A DNA stretch of 64,000 nucleotides from Pseudomonadota bacterium (lineage in GTDB: Bacteria; Pseudomonadota; Gammaproteobacteria; Burkholderiales; Burkholderiaceae_C). Where the stretch lies: assembly GCA_023415035.1 (NCBI GenBank), contig JAEZLX010000008.1:17014-81013 (forward strand), written 5' to 3'. Made by a program: the position numbers and the translations under genes. This document shows, in pieces, positions 60,275 through 64,000 of this stretch. The notes below the pieces were generated by a model, which was not told where the DNA came from, did not search any database, and worked only from the letters and a program-made list of their open reading frames with translations. How positions within the stretch are numbered: the first letter of the stretch is position 1; each line of letters starts with the position of its first letter.

Positions 60275-61175
60275 GAACCTCTCTCCTGGGAGGGCGCCGG
60301 CCCCCCTGTTGTCCTGGCTGAGGATTATCGCCGCCCCACTGTGCCTGGCCGTGCTATCCGGTTGCAGCGCGGTGCGTGTGGGCTACTGGCAGGCACCCAA
60401 CCTGCTGTACTGGTGGATTGACGGCCACGTGAGCCTCAACGAGGCGCAGGCCGCACGGCTGCGGCAGGACATCGACCGCTTCATGGCCTGGCACCGCACC
60501 GACGAGTTGCCGCGCTACATCGATCGGCTTCGGCACTGGCAATCGCTGGCCGACAACGACCTCACCGCCGACACGGTCTGCGAGCAGGCCGAGGCGCTCA
60601 CGCAGCACTGGGCTCGCCTGGGTGAACAGGGCAGCCCGGCGCTGGCTGCGCTCGCGCTGGAGCTGGACGACGCGCAGATCGCTCACCTGGCACGCCACCA
60701 GCGCAAGCAGCAGGAGCGCTTTGCAAAGGAATTCCTGCGCGGCACGACCGAAGAGCGCCTGCAGCGGCGGCTGGAGCGCACCGCCGACCGCTACGAGGAC
60801 CTGTACGGCACGCTCACCCCCGCTGAGCTGGCCCGCGTGAAGGCCGGTCTGGCCGCCTCGCCCTTCAACCCCGAGGCCGCGCTGGTTGACCGCCAGCTTC
60901 GCGACGAGCGGCTCATCGGGCGCATCCGCCAATGGCAGGCGCTGCCTGCTGGCGAAGCGAGGCAGGCCCGGGCCGCACAGGAAACCGCCGTCTGGCTGCG
61001 CTGGCCCCTGCCTTCCTCGCGTGAGGCGGATGCGCCCATGGCGCACGTGCTGCGCCACGGCTGCGAGCAGTTCGCGGCCTTGCACAACAGCACCGACGCG
61101 AAGCAACGGGCGCACGCGCGCCGGGTCCTGCAGGGCTACGAAGCCGACTTGCGCGCCCTGCTGCGGCAGGACTGA
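60273..61175 (+). CDS. DUF6279-family lipoprotein
   Basis: The protein has 300 residues from ATG at 60273; a TTG start further in would avoid the 2-base overlap with divergent glmU. The lipobox is AVLSGC. The mature part is helical and rich in Arg, Gln and Leu, with YWWIDGHVSLNEAQAARLRQ, EERLQRRLERTADRYEDLYG and LTPAELARVKAGLAASPFNP, matching the DUF6279 pattern. Function is unknown. It is expected in the outer membrane or periplasm. Confidence 0.8.
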   Translation: MNLSPGRAPAPLLSWLRIIAAPLCLAVLSGCSAVRVGYWQAPNLLYWWIDGHVSLNEAQAARLRQDIDRFMAWHRTDELPRYIDRLRHWQSLADNDLTADTVCEQAEALTQHWARLGEQGSPALAALALELDDAQIAHLARHQRKQQERFAKEFLRGTTEERLQRRLERTADRYEDLYGTLTPAELARVKAGLAASPFNPEAALVDRQLRDERLIGRIRQWQALPAGEARQARAAQETAVWLRWPLPSSREADAPMAHVLRHGCEQFAALHNSTDAKQRAHARRVLQGYEADLRALLRQD

Positions 61176-61190
61176 ACGGCGCCGAGGCGT

Positions 61191-62435
61191 TCAGCGGCCC
61201 AGCCAGAACCAGACAATGGCCAGCGACGCCAGGGTCAGCGGCAGGGCGATGCGCGCGTGGCGGCCCCACTCCAGCACGATGCCTTCGCGTGCGGCCAGAT
61301 CGGCCACGATCAGGTTGGCGATCGAGCCCACCAGCAGCAGGTTGCCCGCAAAGGTGCTGGCCAGCGCCAGCATCACGCCGGCAGCCGTGCCCTGGTCCTG
61401 CAGGTGCGGCAGCATGAGCATGACGGCGGGCACGTTCGACACCAGGTTGGACAGCCCCACACTGGCCACCAGCAGCGGGCCGGGTTCGTGCAGATGCACC
61501 CCGTGCCCGGCCATCCAGGCCACGGCCTCGGCCGCCAGACCGGTGGTTTCGAAAGCGTGGTTGACCACGAACAGACCCATGAACAGCACCAGCAAGGGCC
61601 AGTCGATCTGCTTCATGACCTCCGAAGAGTGCAGCTGGCGGCTGAGCAGCAGCACGCCCGCGCCAATCAGCGCCACCACCTCGTGGGGGCGGTCGCCGGA
61701 CACGAACACCACCATCAGCGCCACGGCCACCAGCAGCCCCTTGGTGGTCTGCCAGCGGTCAAACGCGGGGCCGGCCGCTTCCGGTCCGGCATTCGCCGTC
61801 AGAGCCTGCGTCGGGGCAGCGCGGTCACGCCCTGCGCCCCAGGCCAGCCACAGCCAGAGCAGCAACAGACTGAGCCCGACCGGCACCACCGCCGACTGCA
61901 GATAGGCCGCGAATGGCAGTTTGAGGACCGAGCCGATCAGCATGTTCTGCGGATTGCCGATCAGTGTCGCCGCCGATCCGATATTGGCCGCGCAGGCCAG
62001 CCCCACCAGGAACGGCACCGGATCCAGCCCGCGCCGCAGGCACAGGCGTGCCACCATGGGTGTCATCGCCAGGCAGATGACATCGTTGGAAAAGATCGCC
62101 GAGAGCGCGCCAGCCACCACGATCAGCACCGCCAGCAAACCGGCGCGCGACAGCGGCAACGCCGCCACGCGGCGCGTGACCTCGGCGTAGAAACCGCCCA
62201 GGCCCATCTGCGCCGAAACGATCATGAACGAAAACAGCAGCACGATGGTGGGCAGATCCACCGCCTGGGCGGCTTCTGCCATCGGCATGCCGGTCAGCGC
62301 GATCATCGCGATCGCACCCAGCAGGGCGACGCCCGAACGGTCAAGCTTGAAGCGGGGCAGCCCGCCCAGGAACATGCCCAGATAGACGATGGCGAACACC
62401 GCCACGACGCCCCAGTCGCGCCCGTCGTGCGTCAT
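61191..62435 (-). CDS. ArsB/NhaD/SLC13-type anion or cation transporter
   Basis: The protein has 414 residues with about eleven hydrophobic segments. Motifs include VDLPTIVLLFSFMIVSAQMG and SNDVICLAMTPMVARLCLRR in the first half. The second half has LSNLVSNVPAVMLMLPHLQD, the duplicated SND/SNVP-type signature of the ion transporter superfamily that includes ArsB, NhaD and citrate carriers. No arsenic, sodium or citrate genes lie beside it, so the substrate is open. Confidence 0.85.
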   Translation of the reverse strand: MTHDGRDWGVVAVFAIVYLGMFLGGLPRFKLDRSGVALLGAIAMIALTGMPMAEAAQAVDLPTIVLLFSFMIVSAQMGLGGFYAEVTRRVAALPLSRAGLLAVLIVVAGALSAIFSNDVICLAMTPMVARLCLRRGLDPVPFLVGLACAANIGSAATLIGNPQNMLIGSVLKLPFAAYLQSAVVPVGLSLLLLWLWLAWGAGRDRAAPTQALTANAGPEAAGPAFDRWQTTKGLLVAVALMVVFVSGDRPHEVVALIGAGVLLLSRQLHSSEVMKQIDWPLLVLFMGLFVVNHAFETTGLAAEAVAWMAGHGVHLHEPGPLLVASVGLSNLVSNVPAVMLMLPHLQDQGTAAGVMLALASTFAGNLLLVGSIANLIVADLAAREGIVLEWGRHARIALPLTLASLAIVWFWLGR

Positions 62436-62535
62436 GCACGACCTCCCGCATGTCCGCGCCCGGTGGGCAGTTCAACCAGAACAAGCTTTGCCAAGGCGCG
62501 AAAACGTCAACAGGTGGGAACGGGGTGGGACGGGG

Positions 62536-63516
62536 TCAACTCTGCAGCGCCGCCCACATCTCCTTGTCGCGCTCGGCGGTCCAGATGCGGGGGTGCTTGA
62601 TGCCACTGGCCTCATCATACGCGCGGCTGACGTCGAACGGCAGGCAGTGCTCGTAAATGAACACATGGCCGAACACCGGATCCATGCTCTTGCGCGTGTG
62701 GGCCATGGCGGCCTTGAGGTCCATCTTCGCGGCCACGGCCTCCTTGCCGGCCTGATACAGCATGGTGACCCAGCGCTGGGTGTAGTCCAGCGCCTTGTTG
62801 ACGTTGGCGTTGCCCTTCATCGCCTCGCCACGGCCCGGCACGATGTACTCGGCATTGAGGGCGCGCAGCGCTTCCAGCGTGGCGGGCCACTCCTCCAGCT
62901 GGGCGTCACCGGTGTAAACGCCGGCCTCGTACTCGACGAGGTCGCCGCTGAACAGCACCTTTTCTTCCTCGACCCAGGCGATGGTGTCTCCCTTGGTATG
63001 GCCCATGCCGGGGTGCCAGATCTGCACCTTCACGCCGCCCAGGTCCACCTCGATCGACCCCTGGCGGCCCGGCTTGCCATCGCCCACGACAATGGTCGGC
63101 CAAGTCAGGCCGGGCACGCTCTCGGCGCCACGGAACAGGCGCGGGAAGCGCTCCATCTCGCTCTTCATGTCCTGCTCGCCACGCTCGACGATCAGGTCGT
63201 AGGTGCCGCGGCTGGCGATGATTTCGGTCGCGCCCTCGGCCTGGTAGGCGCTGGCACCCAGCACACGCACCGCGTGGTAATGTGTCAGCAGCACATACTT
63301 GATGGGCTTGTCGGAAACGGTGCGGATCTTGGCGATCAGGTCCTTGGCCATTTCAGGCGTGGCCGTGGTATCGCTGACCATGATGTACTTGTCGCCAATG
63401 ATCACGCCCGAATTCGGGTCGCCTTCGGCGGTGTAGGCCCAGCAGTGCGGACTCAGTTGCTCGAAGGTGATCTTCTTGTCGGCCAGGTCGGCCTGGGAAG
63501 CGAAAGCTTTGCTCAT
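62536..63516 (-). CDS. Metallo-beta-lactamase-fold hydrolase with atypical metal motif
   Basis: The protein has 326 residues. The fold is shown by SGVIIGDKYIMVSDTTATPE, LTHYHAVRVLG, HPGMGHTKGDTIAW and LFSGDLVEY. The canonical HxHxDH becomes His79-Tyr-His81-Ala-Val83-Arg84, so the second metal-site Asp and His are replaced. Such variants form a recognisable subgroup; whether it binds one metal or another cofactor is unknown. The neighbours give no pathway. Confidence 0.85.
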   Translation of the reverse strand: MSKAFASQADLADKKITFEQLSPHCWAYTAEGDPNSGVIIGDKYIMVSDTTATPEMAKDLIAKIRTVSDKPIKYVLLTHYHAVRVLGASAYQAEGATEIIASRGTYDLIVERGEQDMKSEMERFPRLFRGAESVPGLTWPTIVVGDGKPGRQGSIEVDLGGVKVQIWHPGMGHTKGDTIAWVEEEKVLFSGDLVEYEAGVYTGDAQLEEWPATLEALRALNAEYIVPGRGEAMKGNANVNKALDYTQRWVTMLYQAGKEAVAAKMDLKAAMAHTRKSMDPVFGHVFIYEHCLPFDVSRAYDEASGIKHPRIWTAERDKEMWAALQS

Positions 63517-63599
63517 GGTGGTCTCCGTGGGTGGATCTGGTGCAAGAAGTCGATTTTATCTAATCGAAATCAATTTCGCATCCGTAAACACGATTGTCC

Positions 63600-63980
63600 A
63601 TGCCGAAACCGGTGACCGACCCCTTCGTCCTGCATGTGTGCGAGCTGCTGTCGGTGCTCGGCGAGTGTCAGGCCAAGCGCCTGTTCGGTGGCTGGGGACT
63701 GTCGGTGGACGGCATGACGGTGGGCATCATCGCCTGGGACACCCTGTTCCTCAAGACCCACACGGCGACCGAGCACGTATTCGTGCAAGCCGGTGGCCAG
63801 CCTTTTGAATACGCCGCCAAGGGGCGCACAACGCGTCTGCATTACCACACGCCCCCGGCCGAGGCGCTCGAATCCCCGGCGCTCATGGCGCCCTGGGCAC
63901 GCCTGGCGCTGAAGGCTGCACTGGCGGCCCGGCAGAAGCCCGCGAAAAGGCGCCGCCGCGCTGGCCAGGCCGGCCGCTAG
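63600..63980 (+). CDS. TfoX N-terminal-domain protein
   Basis: The protein has 126 residues from the ATG at 63600. It has the TfoX_N fold pattern: VCELLSVLGECQAKRLFGGW, GLSVDGMTVGIIAWDTLFLK and a final helix. The C-terminus is very basic (PAKRRRRAGQAGR). TfoX_N proteins are related to the competence regulator TfoX/Sxy but lack its C-terminal domain here, so a role in competence is not implied. Confidence 0.82.
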   Translation: MPKPVTDPFVLHVCELLSVLGECQAKRLFGGWGLSVDGMTVGIIAWDTLFLKTHTATEHVFVQAGGQPFEYAAKGRTTRLHYHTPPAEALESPALMAPWARLALKAALAARQKPAKRRRRAGQAGR

Positions 63981-64000
63981 CCGCGGCAGCCGGACACGAC

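Noticed and set aside
1..64000. CRISPR arrays, tRNA and rRNA genes
   Set aside because: No regularly spaced short repeats or RNA gene signatures were seen on reading; a dedicated search was not possible.

Overview
This is a high-GC proteobacterial chromosome segment, most likely from a Burkholderiales (Comamonadaceae-like) betaproteobacterium. The evidence is the overall base composition, a Bug/TctC-type periplasmic binding protein, a DUF6279 lipoprotein, and the glmS - Lrp-type regulator - glmU neighbourhood. No rRNA, tRNA or CRISPR array was seen.

Positions 1-1158 hold the 3' part of an M23 peptidoglycan peptidase gene. Positions 1205-19574 (minus strand) are one tightly packed, mostly overlapping operon for an MSHA-like type IV pilus. 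It encodes two main prepilin-like proteins, an inner-membrane PilMNOP-like set, a secretin lipoprotein, MshN- and MshM-like proteins, the assembly ATPase, the platform protein, and five further prepilins. Four of those five share a domain with a conserved Cys pair and an Asp-rich loop, and one is 772 residues long. Upstream on the same strand is a two-component system (19750-22563). A perfect 10-bp tandem repeat lies between it and the first pilin gene.

Divergent from the two-component system is a cell-surface adhesin locus (23186-39655). It comprises a 3532-residue LEPR/DUF4347/cadherin-like giant protein, a TolC-like outer-membrane lipoprotein, a small periplasmic adaptor, a membrane-anchored HlyD-like adaptor with a soluble N-terminal domain, and an M50 site-2-protease-like membrane protein with a fused adaptor domain. 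No ABC ATPase is encoded here, so the export route is unusual.

Positions 39677-45174 form a small catabolic cluster: a type B carboxylesterase, a Baeyer-Villiger monooxygenase and a TctC-like binding protein, with a divergent LysR regulator. The enzymes together would turn a ketone into an ester and then into an alcohol or phenol plus an acid.

Positions 45222-55508 are a mobile insertion in the last codons of glmS. The native glmS tail (encoding VTVE and a stop) is stranded at 45212-45226. Two further element-borne copies of the same tail lie at 46553-46567 and 55494-55508. The layout is therefore two tandem elements inserted at the same site, each restoring the GlmS C-terminus. The first is a remnant filled by an IS30-family insertion sequence. 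The second, of lower GC, carries a short tyrosine recombinase with two small genes, a decayed serine recombinase fused to a DUF6641-like gene, and a DNA phosphorothioation-type operon: DndC, a 70-residue protein, DndD, and a DndE-like domain fused to an FtsK motor.

Positions 55494-63980 return to core genome: glmS, a divergent Lrp/AsnC regulator, a DUF2726 membrane protein, glmU, a DUF6279 lipoprotein, an ArsB/NhaD-type transporter, an atypical metallo-beta-lactamase-fold protein and a TfoX N-terminal-domain protein.
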